Shown here one piece after another: positions 25,209-34,057 of a DNA stretch of 64,000 nucleotides (within the stretch, counting starts at the first letter, position 1; each line of letters opens with the position of its first letter). The notes under the pieces are model-generated. The model searched no databases, was not told where the DNA came from, and saw only the letters and a list, made by a program, of their open reading frames with translations. Made by a program: the position numbers and the translations under genes. The stretch covers positions 42,757 to 106,756 of the forward strand of contig JBGTSF010000005.1 of assembly GCA_041940425.1 (NCBI GenBank), given 5' to 3'. Source of the stretch: DATHTS01 sp041940425 (lineage in GTDB: Bacteria; Acidobacteriota; Blastocatellia; Pyrinomonadales; Pyrinomonadaceae).

Positions 25209-25811
25209 ATGTCAAAAAGATTGGAAGCAGTTGTTGAAATCTATGGAATTGAAAACTTTAATGCTTGGGACACTGAAAAAAACTCCGAAAAATTTTTACG
25301 TTTATGGGAAAACACGACTCTTAATGAAGCCGGAAGTATTATTGCTCAAATTGCAAGATACAATGGAATTGAAATCAATAATAAAAAAGAAACGATAATT
25401 AATTCGTTTTTGAACGAGGAATCATTGGTTGTCGGCGGCGGATTAAAATTCGTTGACGGCGAAAAGAAAATTAATCCGGGTTGCTGTTGCGGTTTGGAAA
25501 GTTGGGACGAGTGTTTACAAATAACACCTGAAAGATGCGGACTTTGGCTCGGACATAATCCTGCACCATATATAGAATTTTTGGAAGAAGAACGAATTTA
25601 CAGAATATGGTCTGATGTTAAAGCAAACGGAAGACCCGAAAGTATTTTTTATATTGATTTCAAAATTGATGAATTCAATGAAGCCGTAAAAAATGTTTCA
25701 CAAGATTTGAGAGATTTTTTAATTGTTCTTAAACATTGGGCTGATAAAATCGCTCCGAATCAATCCGATAAATTAGTCGAAACTTTCAAAACGCATTTTT
25801 ATATCGAGTAA
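25209..25811 (+). CDS. Hypothetical protein with GCCCGLESWDEC motif, AT-rich
   Basis: 200 residues, starting 5 nt after the ZIP gene. The middle holds a striking cysteine cluster, PGCCCGLESWDEC then ERCGLWLGHNPAPY (about residues 95-125), and the C-terminus is helical. Similar GCCCGLE(D/S)W motifs occur in small uncharacterised proteins that I associate with SMI1/KNR4-like or immunity-type genes; this is recollection, not evidence. Codon use is AT-richer than the neighbours, which suggests a later arrival. It is probably cytoplasmic (no signal). Not an enzyme I can name. Confidence 0.65.
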   Translation: MSKRLEAVVEIYGIENFNAWDTEKNSEKFLRLWENTTLNEAGSIIAQIARYNGIEINNKKETIINSFLNEESLVVGGGLKFVDGEKKINPGCCCGLESWDECLQITPERCGLWLGHNPAPYIEFLEEERIYRIWSDVKANGRPESIFYIDFKIDEFNEAVKNVSQDLRDFLIVLKHWADKIAPNQSDKLVETFKTHFYIE

Positions 25812-25885
25812 CTTTTTTTTCTACGAAACTTAATATATTTTATAAGTGTTTCAAAATTTCTCTTAAAACTTTCTTCAAAAAACTT

Positions 25886-27466
25886 ATGACCAGAATAGGA
25901 ATTCCGAAAGAAATACAGCCCGACGAACGCCGCGTCGCCGCCACGCCGCAGACCGTCCTGAAACTCGTCAAACTCGGTTTTGAAGTCGCCGTCGAATCGA
26001 ACGCCGGACTCGAAAGCGATTACCGCAACGGCGCGTATCGTGAAGCCGGAGCAGAAATTATTGACGACGCGAAAGAGCTTTGGGCAACGTCGGATGTCAT
26101 TCTAAAAGTTCGACCGCCGGAATTGAACGAAGAAAAAGGCGTTCACGAAGTTGACCTGATGCGCGAGGGCGGAATGCTCATCGGTTTTATGTGGGCTGGA
26201 CAAAATAAAGAATTATTAAATCGTCTGGCAAAGAAAAAAGCGACCGTTTTTTCAATGGATTCCGTGCCGCGCATCACGCGCGCGCAGAAAATGGATGCGC
26301 TTTCGGCGATGGCAAATATCGCGGGCTACCGCGCCGTTATCGAAGCGGCAAATCATCTGTCGCGTTTTTTCGGCGGGCAAATCACGGCGGCGGGCAGAGT
26401 TGATCCGGCAAAAGTTCTGGTCATCGGCGCGGGCGTTGCCGGTCTTTCGGCAATCGGCACGGCGCGAAGTTTGGGCGCAATTGTCCGCGCCTTCGATCCG
26501 CGTTCGGCGACGCAGGATCAAGTCAAAAGTATGGGCGCGGATTTTCTCGAAATCAACATCGAGGAAGAAGGCGAAGGCAAAGGCGGTTATGCCAAAGAAA
26601 TGTCCGACAAATTTCTCGAAATGGAGATGGAGCTTTTCGCCAAACAGGCGATGGAAGTTGACATTATCATTACAACCGCTCTGATTCCCGGCAAGCCCGC
26701 GCCGAAACTCATCACGAAAGGAATGGTCGAGAGTATGAAAGCCGGCTCGGTCATCGTTGATCTCGCGGCGGAACAAGGCGGCAACTGCGCGATGACCGAA
26801 CCCGGCAAAGTCGTCGTTCACAAAGGCGTTTCGATCATCGGCTACACCGATCTGCCGAGCCGTATGGCAAGCCTTTCGAGCCAGCTTTACAGCGCGACCG
26901 TCGTCGCTCTTCTGGAAGAATTGATCGAAAAGGAAACCGGAAAATTTAATGTTGACTACGAAAACGAAGTGATTCGCGGCGCGCTCGTTACACACGAAGG
27001 CAAGATCACCTATCCGCCGCCGACACCGCCGCCCGCGCCCGAACCCGGCGTTGCCTCAAAAGCCGCGCCGTCCAACGCAAGCGAAAAAGCCATTGCCAAA
27101 AGCGCGCACGGACACGAGACGGAAGGAAACACGAATCCGCTCTGGCTGATCCTCGCCGGAATCGCGCTTTTAGGCATCGGCTTGGTCGCGCCGGCTTCGA
27201 CGCTCTCGCATTTCACGGTCTTTATCCTCGCCTGCTTCGTCGGCTGGCAAGTCATCTGGAGCGTCAAACCCGCTTTGCACACGCCCCTGATGAGTGTGAC
27301 CAACGCCATCAGCGGAATCATTCTGGTCGGCGGAATGCTCCAACTGTCGGGCGTAAATTTTAATTTAACCACGATTTTAGGCGCAATCGCTGTTTTAATT
27401 GCCACAATTAATATAGCGGGCGGATTTCTCGTAACAAATCGAATGCTGGCGATGTTTCGGAAGTAA
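25886..27466 (+). CDS. pntA: NAD(P) transhydrogenase subunit alpha
   Basis: 526 residues, comparable to full-length PntA of proteobacteria. Domain I (NAD(H) binding) spans about 1-380, with GIPKEIQPDERRVA at the start, the RDQ-loop-like region, VLVIGAGVAGLSAIG (about 174-188) and VDLAAEQGGN. A Pro/Ala-rich linker (PPPTPPPAPEPG) follows at about 376-387, then four hydrophobic helices of domain II up to the C-terminus. The complex couples proton entry to hydride transfer from NADH to NADP+ in the inner membrane. pntB follows only after an inserted two-gene module (27479-28412). Confidence 0.95.
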   Translation: MTRIGIPKEIQPDERRVAATPQTVLKLVKLGFEVAVESNAGLESDYRNGAYREAGAEIIDDAKELWATSDVILKVRPPELNEEKGVHEVDLMREGGMLIGFMWAGQNKELLNRLAKKKATVFSMDSVPRITRAQKMDALSAMANIAGYRAVIEAANHLSRFFGGQITAAGRVDPAKVLVIGAGVAGLSAIGTARSLGAIVRAFDPRSATQDQVKSMGADFLEINIEEEGEGKGGYAKEMSDKFLEMEMELFAKQAMEVDIIITTALIPGKPAPKLITKGMVESMKAGSVIVDLAAEQGGNCAMTEPGKVVVHKGVSIIGYTDLPSRMASLSSQLYSATVVALLEELIEKETGKFNVDYENEVIRGALVTHEGKITYPPPTPPPAPEPGVASKAAPSNASEKAIAKSAHGHETEGNTNPLWLILAGIALLGIGLVAPASTLSHFTVFILACFVGWQVIWSVKPALHTPLMSVTNAISGIILVGGMLQLSGVNFNLTTILGAIAVLIATINIAGGFLVTNRMLAMFRK

Positions 27467-27478
27467 TATAAACGAAAA

Positions 27479-27775
27479 ATGCAAAAGTCACTTTCCGCTA
27501 ATTTAAATTCCGCTTCGCATATTCCGTATTTTTTATGGGACGAGCCGATGACGATTGCGGAATTGAAACGGAAATTAAAATCGGCTTCGGCGGAAGAACG
27601 CCACCGGCTTTTGGGGAAGATTTTGCGCGAGGCGCGGGATACGGATGTTTGGCAATTTACCACGCCGAAGGAAGTTTGGGAAAATTGGGACGCTCTGGAA
27701 AAATATCTCGGACGGCGGCGGGAATTTTGGAAGTTTTTGTTCGAGTTTTGGGACAAGGAAGGATTGATTGGGTAA
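27479..27775 (+). CDS. Small protein paired with an AbiEii-like nucleotidyltransferase
   Basis: 98 residues, beginning 12 nt after the pntA stop. The recognisable block is LWDEPMTIAELKRKLKSAS, then LGKILREARDTDVWQF, TTPKEVWENWD and LGRRREFWKFLFEFWDKEG. I have seen similar short proteins encoded directly before nucleotidyltransferase-fold genes, which fits a toxin-antitoxin-like or Abi-like pair, this one being the putative antitoxin or accessory partner. Its last codons overlap the next gene by 8 nt. An internal start at 27548 is possible, but the conserved block begins before it. Function not established. Confidence 0.65.
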   Translation: MQKSLSANLNSASHIPYFLWDEPMTIAELKRKLKSASAEERHRLLGKILREARDTDVWQFTTPKEVWENWDALEKYLGRRREFWKFLFEFWDKEGLIG

Positions 27776-28412
27776 TTCGAGACTCAGCGATTTACAGAAC
27801 GATTTTTTGCGGGAGTTTTTTGCGCGTGAACACCGTTTTTTTCTGTCGGGCGGCGCGGCTCTGGTCGGTTTTTATTTCGGACATCGGGAAACGCTCGATC
27901 TCGATCTGTTTACGCTCGAAGACGAATTGGAAAACGGTTTCCGGCTTGCGGGCGAAGTCGCTAAAGAGTTAGGCGCAAGCGTCGAATCAATCCAAACTTC
28001 GCCCGATTTTCGCAGGATTTTGCTGACGCGCGGCGATGAGGCGATTGTCATTGATCTGGTTCGGGAATACGTTTTTCAGATTTCACCGGAAAAACCGGTC
28101 ATCAACAACATTCGCGTTGACGCGCCCGAAGAGATTTTAGCGAATAAACTTTGCGCTCTGCTGTCGCGTTCGGAAATCCGGGATTTGATTGACGTTAGAG
28201 AATTGGAAAATGCGGGTTTCGATTTGGAAGCCGCGCTCGAAGCCGCCGCTAAAAAGGATTCGGGTTTGACTCCGGCACAGCTTGCATGGGTTTTGAATCA
28301 AATAAAACTCGGCGATGATCTGCATCCCGCCGCCGGCGTTTCGGTTTTGGAATTGAAAAATTATTTGGAAGATTTGATCAACAGATTGAAAAAACTTGCT
28401 CTGCCCGGATAA
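27768..28412 (+). CDS. Nucleotidyltransferase AbiEii/AbiGii toxin-family protein
   Basis: 214 residues from a TTG at 27768, preceded by AAGGAAGGA and overlapping the upstream stop by 8 nt, so translation is probably coupled. The polymerase-beta-like nucleotidyltransferase core is visible: LSGGAALVGFYFGHRETLDLDLF (GG...DLDLF metal site at about residues 28-50, given here in family terms), VIDLVREYV with the third acidic residue near 105, and the family motif EEILANKLCALLSRSEIRDLIDV. AbiEii toxins transfer nucleotides to tRNA ends in some systems. With its small partner it sits between pntA and pntB. The activity is inferred from the family only. Confidence 0.85.
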   Translation: MGNSRLSDLQNDFLREFFAREHRFFLSGGAALVGFYFGHRETLDLDLFTLEDELENGFRLAGEVAKELGASVESIQTSPDFRRILLTRGDEAIVIDLVREYVFQISPEKPVINNIRVDAPEEILANKLCALLSRSEIRDLIDVRELENAGFDLEAALEAAAKKDSGLTPAQLAWVLNQIKLGDDLHPAAGVSVLELKNYLEDLINRLKKLALPG

Positions 28413-28457
28413 GCGGAGAATATTTTCGGTAAATTTTATAAAAAAAATAAAAATTAA

Positions 28458-29852
28458 ATGCGAGAAAGTTTAATCACAATGGCATACATCGCGGCGAGCG
28501 TGTTGTTTATATTGAGTCTCAGCGGGCTTTCGCGCCAGGAGACGGCGCGGCGCGGGAATTGGTATGGGATCATCGGAATGCTCATCGCGCTCGTAGCGAC
28601 CGCGGCGCGGATGACGTTTGACAGTTACACGGTTTTGGCGGCGATGCTGATTCCGGGCGCGGCGATCGGCGCGGCTGTAGCTTCGCGCGTGCAGATGACG
28701 GCGATGCCCCAGCTTGTGGCAATTCTGCACAGCTTTGTCGGCGCGGCGGCGGTTTTGGTCGGATTTGCGACGTATCTCGGAGCGCACGATATTCCGCAAG
28801 CCGAAAAGCTGATTCGTCTCGTGGAAATTTTTATCGGCGTGTGCATCGGCTCGATCACGTTTACGGGTTCGGTCATCGCGTTCGGCAAACTGCAAGGCAC
28901 GATCACGGGCAGACCTTTTCTGATTCCCGGTCGGCATATTTTGAATTTGCTGATGCTCATTGCGACAATTGCGCTCGGCGTTTGGTTTGCGATGCTTCCC
29001 GAACCTGCCGGACAGATGCCGCTTTTAATTGCGACGATCTTGACGGGAATTCTCGGTATTCATTTCGTCATGGCAATCGGCGGCGCGGATATGCCGGTCG
29101 TCGTTTCGATGCTCAACAGCTATTCGGGCTGGGCGGCGGCGGCGGCGGGATTTATGCTCGGCAACGATCTTCTTATCATCACCGGCGCACTCGTCGGATC
29201 GAGCGGCGCGATTCTCAGCTACATAATGTGCCGCGGAATGAACCGCTCGTTCATCAGCGTGATGCTCGGCGGATTCGGCACGGAAAGCGGCGCGGCATCA
29301 TCGGCGGCGGCAGGCGAACAGGGCGAAGTCCGCCCCGTTACCGCCGAACAGACCGCCGAACTGCTCGATCATTCCAAAAAGGTCATCATCGTTCCCGGCT
29401 ATGGCTTGGCGGTCGCGCAGGCACAGCACTCTTTGGCGGAAGTCGTTAAAATTCTCCGGGAAAAAAATATTGACGTGCGTTTCGCAATCCATCCGGTCGC
29501 CGGACGCTTGCCCGGACATATGAACGTCCTGCTCGCCGAAGCCAATATTCCATACGACATCGTTTTCGAAATGGAAGAGATCAACGACGAATTTCCGAAC
29601 ACCGATATTGTTTTAGTGATCGGCGCGAACGACATTGTTAATCCGTCCGCGCTCGACGATCCGGCAAGCCCGATTGCAGGAATGCCCGTTCTCCACGTCT
29701 GGGAATCGCGCGATGTGATCGTCATGAAACGCTCGATGGCAAGCGGCTACGCGGGCGTGGAAAATCCTCTGTTTTTCAAGGAAAATACGCAGATGCTCTT
29801 CGGCGACGCGAAAAAGGTCGTGGACGATATTCTAACGGCGATGCGTTCGTAA
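28458..29852 (+). CDS. pntB: NAD(P) transhydrogenase subunit beta
   Basis: 464 residues, normal for PntB. The N-terminal half has about nine membrane helices (domain II), with the conserved SFVGAAAVLVGFATYLG and GADMPVVVSMLNSYSGWAAAA (two pieces) motifs. The C-terminal third is domain III, which binds NADP(H): KKVIIVPGYGLAVAQAQH, HPVAGRLPGHMNVLLAEA (in two pieces) and VIGANDIVNPSA. It pairs with PntA in the inner membrane. The 45-bp gap to the inserted AbiEii-like gene and the shared orientation suggest one transcript through pntA, the module and pntB. Confidence 0.95.
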   Translation: MRESLITMAYIAASVLFILSLSGLSRQETARRGNWYGIIGMLIALVATAARMTFDSYTVLAAMLIPGAAIGAAVASRVQMTAMPQLVAILHSFVGAAAVLVGFATYLGAHDIPQAEKLIRLVEIFIGVCIGSITFTGSVIAFGKLQGTITGRPFLIPGRHILNLLMLIATIALGVWFAMLPEPAGQMPLLIATILTGILGIHFVMAIGGADMPVVVSMLNSYSGWAAAAAGFMLGNDLLIITGALVGSSGAILSYIMCRGMNRSFISVMLGGFGTESGAASSAAAGEQGEVRPVTAEQTAELLDHSKKVIIVPGYGLAVAQAQHSLAEVVKILREKNIDVRFAIHPVAGRLPGHMNVLLAEANIPYDIVFEMEEINDEFPNTDIVLVIGANDIVNPSALDDPASPIAGMPVLHVWESRDVIVMKRSMASGYAGVENPLFFKENTQMLFGDAKKVVDDILTAMRS

Positions 29853-29897
29853 AATTTTATTGGCGATTTTCGGTTTTACGGTTAAAATGATTTCGTA

Positions 29898-30464
29898 ATG
29901 GGATTAGCCAAACTCAAAACAAAGATCAGCGTCGAAGATTATCTTAAAGGCGAAAAGGATTCTCAGGTCAGATACGAGTTTGTCAATGGCGAAGTCTATG
30001 CAATGGCGGGCGCGAGCGACAATCACAACCGTATCACGGGAAATCTTTTTGCCGCGATCTACAACAAACTGCGCGATTCCGAATGCGAGCCTTTCACGAC
30101 GGATATGAAACTCCGCGCCGATGAAAATACTTTCTATTACCCGGACGTTTTCGTCGCCTGCGATCAAAATCCGACGGACGCTTATTACCGCGAAGAACCG
30201 ATCTTGATTATCGAGGTCGTTTCCGCCTCGACGCGCCAAACCGACCGCCGCGAAAAACTCCGCGCCTACCAGCAAATGCCGTCCGTTCAGGAATACGTCA
30301 TCGTCGAACAGGAAAAAATCTCGGTCGAAATTCACCGCCGCCAACCGGACGGAAATTGGATCACGTATTTCTACACGCGAAACGATACCGAATTTACTCT
30401 CGAATCGGTTGATCTGACTCTGCAATTATCCGATGTTTACCGCCGCGTTACCTTTGACGATTGA
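29898..30464 (+). CDS. Uma2 family (DUF820) putative endonuclease
   Basis: 188 residues. The restriction-like fold motifs are EFVNGEVYAMAGASDNHNRI (about 25-44), YYPDVFVACD (metal Asp near residue 76) and PILIIEVVSASTRQTDRREK (Glu and Lys ligands near 99-115), then YVIVEQEKISVEIHRR. It is closely similar to the copy at 53936-54502: both share HNRI, EEPILIIE and IHRRQPDGNW. Its role is unknown; family members are suspected single-domain nucleases linked to mobile or regulatory functions. It follows pntB by 45 bp. Confidence 0.9.
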   Translation: MGLAKLKTKISVEDYLKGEKDSQVRYEFVNGEVYAMAGASDNHNRITGNLFAAIYNKLRDSECEPFTTDMKLRADENTFYYPDVFVACDQNPTDAYYREEPILIIEVVSASTRQTDRREKLRAYQQMPSVQEYVIVEQEKISVEIHRRQPDGNWITYFYTRNDTEFTLESVDLTLQLSDVYRRVTFDD

Positions 30465-30498
30465 TAAATAACAAAACAACATTTTTTAAATTTTTCAA

Positions 30499-31002
30499 AT
30501 GGAAAAAATAGTCATCTTCGGAAATTCTGGTTCGGGCAAATCCACAATGGCAATCGCTCTTTCAAAACTCCACAATGCGGCGCATCTCGACCTCGACACG
30601 ATCGCGTGGCGAGCAGATCAGCCGACCGTCCGCGCCGATCTCGACGACAGCCGAAATGCTCTGCAACGGTTTGTCGAAAACAATGAAAATTGGATCATCG
30701 AAGGTTGTTACGCCGACCTTTTGAGCGAAGCGGCGAAATACTGCACCGAAATGATCTTTCTCAATCCGGGCATCGAGGCGTGCATCAGAAACTGCCGCGC
30801 CCGACCGTGGGAGCCGCACAAATACGCCACGCCCGAAGCGCAGGACGAAAATCTGAAAATGCTGATCGAATGGGTGCGTGAATACGAAACGCGCGACGAC
30901 GTATTTTCCCTCGAAGCGCACCGCCGTCTGTTCGATTCTTTCGACGGGAAAAAAACCGAATACCGCACAAACGAAGAAGCGCAAAACCGTTTGAATTATT
31001 GA
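30499..31002 (+). CDS. P-loop small kinase-like ATPase (adenylate-kinase superfamily)
   Basis: 167 residues. The Walker A motif GNSGSGKST is at about residues 8-16, and LDLDTIAWRADQP at about 31-43 resembles the DxD/W region of TOPOA-like or FlaR-related kinases. NWIIEGCYADLL and MIFLNPGIEACIRNCRAR are conserved family blocks, the latter acting as the lid region. Substrate is unknown: such proteins are often annotated as shikimate kinase-like or adenylate kinase, but key substrate-binding residues for those cannot be verified. Probably cytoplasmic and monocistronic or in a run with the Uma2 gene. Confidence 0.75.
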   Translation: MEKIVIFGNSGSGKSTMAIALSKLHNAAHLDLDTIAWRADQPTVRADLDDSRNALQRFVENNENWIIEGCYADLLSEAAKYCTEMIFLNPGIEACIRNCRARPWEPHKYATPEAQDENLKMLIEWVREYETRDDVFSLEAHRRLFDSFDGKKTEYRTNEEAQNRLNY

Positions 31003-31116
31003 ATCAGACAGCGAAAAAAAATCTTCCAAAAACCGTCTGAAACTGCGATAATAAAAGCGTCGAACCAGCCGCCCGGATAGCGGCGGCAAATTTCTTTTTC
31101 GAGGAGATTGATCTTT

Positions 31117-31353
31117 ATGAAAGCAGTAAAATTGACGGCTATTTTGTTCACGTTCCTGACCTTTGCCGGAACGGTCGCTTTTCTTCTCACACCGCGCCAT
31201 CCGAGAGTTGATTTCGACATCATCGGCTTTTTATATCTTTTGCAAAATATCGTCCCGCTGACCATACTCGGCGTAACAATTCTCTGCGCCGCCGCCGCTC
31301 TCAGCTTCTGGTCAAAATATCTGATCTTAAAATCAAAATCGGATTTCGAATAA
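31117..31353 (+). CDS. Small two-helix membrane protein
   Basis: 78 residues from the ATG at 31117, which has GAGGAG at 31101-31106. Two hydrophobic segments (VKLTAILFTFLTFAGTVAFL, then LQNIVPLTILGVTILCAAAA) are separated by a short polar loop with PRHPR. The C-terminus is KYLILKSKSDFE. No family recognised. The good ribosome site and hydrophobicity pattern support a real gene. Confidence 0.65.
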   Translation: MKAVKLTAILFTFLTFAGTVAFLLTPRHPRVDFDIIGFLYLLQNIVPLTILGVTILCAAAALSFWSKYLILKSKSDFE

Positions 31354-31429
31354 TTTTTCCGCCGAAAAATTTTTATTTTTCACGTTTCTTGCGAATAATA
31401 TAATTGGTTAACGTTTCGCTCTAAAATAT

Positions 31430-33130
31430 ATGGCTCAATATAATTTATTAGATACAGATACAGTAACACTTAATGAAATTTTAAAAAGTGGCAATTATAA
31501 AGTTCCTGATTTTCAACGAGATTATTCTTGGAAAGAAGAAGAGTGGGAAGATTTATGGGACGATATAATTACAATAAAAGATGCGAATAAGCCTGTTCAC
31601 TATATGGGTGCTATTGTTTTACAAGATTTAAATAATAAAACTTTAGCTGTTATTGATGGTCAACAACGTTTAGCCACGCTTAGCATCATAGCTTTAGCAA
31701 TAATCAAAAATATTCAAGTTTTGGTAGATAATGGAATTGAGGTTGAAGAAAACAAGGAAAGAATTAAAGACCTGATTGCAACCTATATAGGAAAAAAAGA
31801 TGCTGTATCACGTCACTATTCAAACAAATTAGAACTTAATGAAAATGACGACTGGTTTTATAGTGAAACATTAGTTCACTGGCAAAAACCTATCAATTTA
31901 AAAAAACTACACAAATCAAATCAGCTCTTATATCATGCGTCTGAATTTTTTGATCAAAAAATTCAGAATTTATTTACTTCTGATGCAAGTGGTGAAAATC
32001 TAGCTGACTTTTTACAAAATAAAATTGCAGAAAAGTTAGCATTTATTCAAATCGTAGTAAAAGATGATTTAGATGCATATATTGTATTTGAAACTCTAAA
32101 TTCTCGCGGTGTGGAACTCGGAACTTCTGACTTGTTAAAAAACTATTTATTCTCGTTAACTGCAAAAAGCGACAAAGACAAAAACCTAGCGAAAGAACAA
32201 TGGAAAAGAATAACTAGAACTATTAATTTAAGTGATTTCCCAGTCTTTTTAAGATTTTATTGGGCTTCCCAACATAGAACCGTAAGAAAGGAACAACTAT
32301 ATAAAGAATTAAGAAATTCTGTTAAGGATAAATCTAGAGCATTCAATCTTCTAAGAAAGTTAGAAGAACATGCTGAAGTTTACTCAGCTCTGAAAAATCC
32401 TCAAGACGATTTTTGGAAAGGAAAACCTTTAATTCAAAAACACATCGAAGAATTAAACCTATTTGGAATAAGACAACCTTTCCCGCTTTTGATGACTACG
32501 TATAATCACCTGAGTTTGTTAGACTTTGAAACCATTTTACGTTACTGCACAATTATTGGCTTCAGATATAACATAATTGGAGGACTAGATCCAAAAAAAC
32601 AGGAGGGAGTATTTCACGAAACAGCTAGAAAGATTTCTAAAGGCGAACTAACCAAAGTTAGTCAGATAGTTAAAGAACTAAAGCCAATTTATCCAACTGA
32701 CGAGGAATTTATTAACTCTTTTAAAACCAAACAACTAAATAGAAAGAAATCAAACCTTATAAAATACATTCTTTGCGCTATTGAATGTCAGTTATCGGGA
32801 AGAGAAATTGATTTTAGGACAGATAATGGAACAATTGAACATATTTTACCTGAAAATGCTAAGGCAATATGGAATAAATATATTCCTAAAAGTGAACAAG
32901 AAAATTATGTGTATAGATTGGGTAATCTTACTTTACTTGAGAAAAAGAAAAATGATGAATGTGGAAATGACTTCTTTGATAAAAAGACAATTGTTTATAA
33001 AAGTAGTCAATATAAAATGACGTATAGTATTGACGATAAAGAATGGAAGACTAAAGAGATTAGAGAACGTCAAGCAAAATTAGCGAAAACTGCAAAATCA
33101 GTTTGGAAAATTTCACAGTTATCTAATTAA
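31430..33130 (+). CDS. DUF262/DUF1524 (GmrSD-like) restriction protein, AT-rich
   Basis: 566 residues. The N-terminal DUF262 (GmrS-like ParB/Srx-type) domain has VPDFQRDYSWKEEEWEDLWD (about 25-44) and the nucleotide-handling VIDGQQRLATLSI (about 74-86). The C-terminal DUF1524 (GmrD-like HNH) domain has TIEHILPEN (about 466-474) and YRLGNLTLLEKKKND (about 496-510). Fused GmrSD proteins are type IV restriction enzymes that attack modified phage DNA; related ones act as Brx- or SspE-like effectors. Codon use is strongly AT-rich compared with everything around it, a sign of horizontal transfer. It stands alone, with no methyltransferase partner visible, and is followed by the unknown gene at 33269. 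Confidence 0.88.
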   Translation: MAQYNLLDTDTVTLNEILKSGNYKVPDFQRDYSWKEEEWEDLWDDIITIKDANKPVHYMGAIVLQDLNNKTLAVIDGQQRLATLSIIALAIIKNIQVLVDNGIEVEENKERIKDLIATYIGKKDAVSRHYSNKLELNENDDWFYSETLVHWQKPINLKKLHKSNQLLYHASEFFDQKIQNLFTSDASGENLADFLQNKIAEKLAFIQIVVKDDLDAYIVFETLNSRGVELGTSDLLKNYLFSLTAKSDKDKNLAKEQWKRITRTINLSDFPVFLRFYWASQHRTVRKEQLYKELRNSVKDKSRAFNLLRKLEEHAEVYSALKNPQDDFWKGKPLIQKHIEELNLFGIRQPFPLLMTTYNHLSLLDFETILRYCTIIGFRYNIIGGLDPKKQEGVFHETARKISKGELTKVSQIVKELKPIYPTDEEFINSFKTKQLNRKKSNLIKYILCAIECQLSGREIDFRTDNGTIEHILPENAKAIWNKYIPKSEQENYVYRLGNLTLLEKKKNDECGNDFFDKKTIVYKSSQYKMTYSIDDKEWKTKEIRERQAKLAKTAKSVWKISQLSN

Positions 33131-33268
33131 TTTTTTTGTTCCCAAATCTTAAAATAAGTTTAAAAAAGCCTAAAAAAATCCTGTAAGATTTTCCCCTTTT
33201 TCGTCATATATATTTGAGAACCCAAAATTCTCTTAAAAAATCTTAAAAATTAAGGAGACTTCTACAAT

Positions 33269-33997
33269 ATGTCTGAAAAAGGTCATGCGAAAAATGTCGC
33301 TAATTTTTCGCTTCTTCTAAATTTTGTTACGGGTTACGGCGCGGCTTATAATCCCGGAAATGCGGCGATTCAGCTTGCCGCTTTGAACGCTCTGTTTGCC
33401 AGCGCACAGAGTTTACTTAATAATGTGAATGCGAAACGCGCCGATTATACCAGTGCGGTCAATGCGCGGGAGATTTTGTATGCCGATCTGAGTCCGCTCG
33501 TAACGCGCATTCTCAATACGGTCAAGGCTTCGGGCGCGTCGAAGCAGTTTGTTGACGATGTGAAAACCATCGCCCGCAAGATTCAGGGCAAGCGCAAATC
33601 GGCAAAACCGGCGGACGACCCGAATACGCCCGAAGACGAATCGAAGGCGGCGCATTCCGCTTCGCAGATGAGCTACACGAACCGCGCCGAAAATCTCAAC
33701 GCGCTCGTCAGCCTGCTCGACAGCGAACCGCTCTACACGCCGAACGAATCCGTTCTGCAAACCGCTTCGCTGACGACCTATTACAATGATCTGAAAGCCG
33801 CGAACGATACGGTCAATGCCAAATTCGTTGACATCAGCAATGCGCGTATCGCCCGCAACGACGCGCTTTACGGCGAAGGCGACGGCTTGGTCGAAATTGC
33901 TCTGATGGTCAAAGCCTACGTCAAAGCCGCGTTCGGCGCGAACAGCCCGCAATACGATCAGGTCAAAGGTTTGGAATTTAAGAAATATCCGGTTTAA
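33269..33997 (+). CDS. Uncharacterised 242-aa helical protein (HAKNVANF family), head of a repeat-bearing locus
   Basis: 242 residues with a good AAGGAG ribosome site. It has no signal peptide, no membrane segment and no cysteine. The N-terminus KGHAKNVANFSLLLNFVTGY is followed by GAAYNPGNAAIQLAALNALF, AVNAREILYADLSPLVTRIL and DDVKTIARKIQGKRKSAKP (about residue 90-108), an acidic/low-complexity hinge PDDPNTPEDESKAAHSASQM, and a second half with similar Ala/Asn-rich helices (ANDTVNAKFVDISNARIARN). The two halves may be a duplicated helical unit. From memory, close relatives occur in Bacteroidota as unnamed hypotheticals; this needs a search. Codon use is typical for the window, unlike the AT-rich gene before it. 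Its transcript probably runs through the hairpins and 21-bp array up to the terminator at 34445. Confidence 0.8.
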   Translation: MSEKGHAKNVANFSLLLNFVTGYGAAYNPGNAAIQLAALNALFASAQSLLNNVNAKRADYTSAVNAREILYADLSPLVTRILNTVKASGASKQFVDDVKTIARKIQGKRKSAKPADDPNTPEDESKAAHSASQMSYTNRAENLNALVSLLDSEPLYTPNESVLQTASLTTYYNDLKAANDTVNAKFVDISNARIARNDALYGEGDGLVEIALMVKAYVKAAFGANSPQYDQVKGLEFKKYPV

Positions 33998-34057
33998 GAA
34001 GTTGTTTGAAATTTCGCAAGTTATCGTTTTGTCATCGAAGATGACCGACATTATAGC

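Noticed and set aside
28470..28937. Long - strand frames opposite pntB
   Set aside because: Shadows of the pntB codons; no ribosome site and Arg-rich composition.
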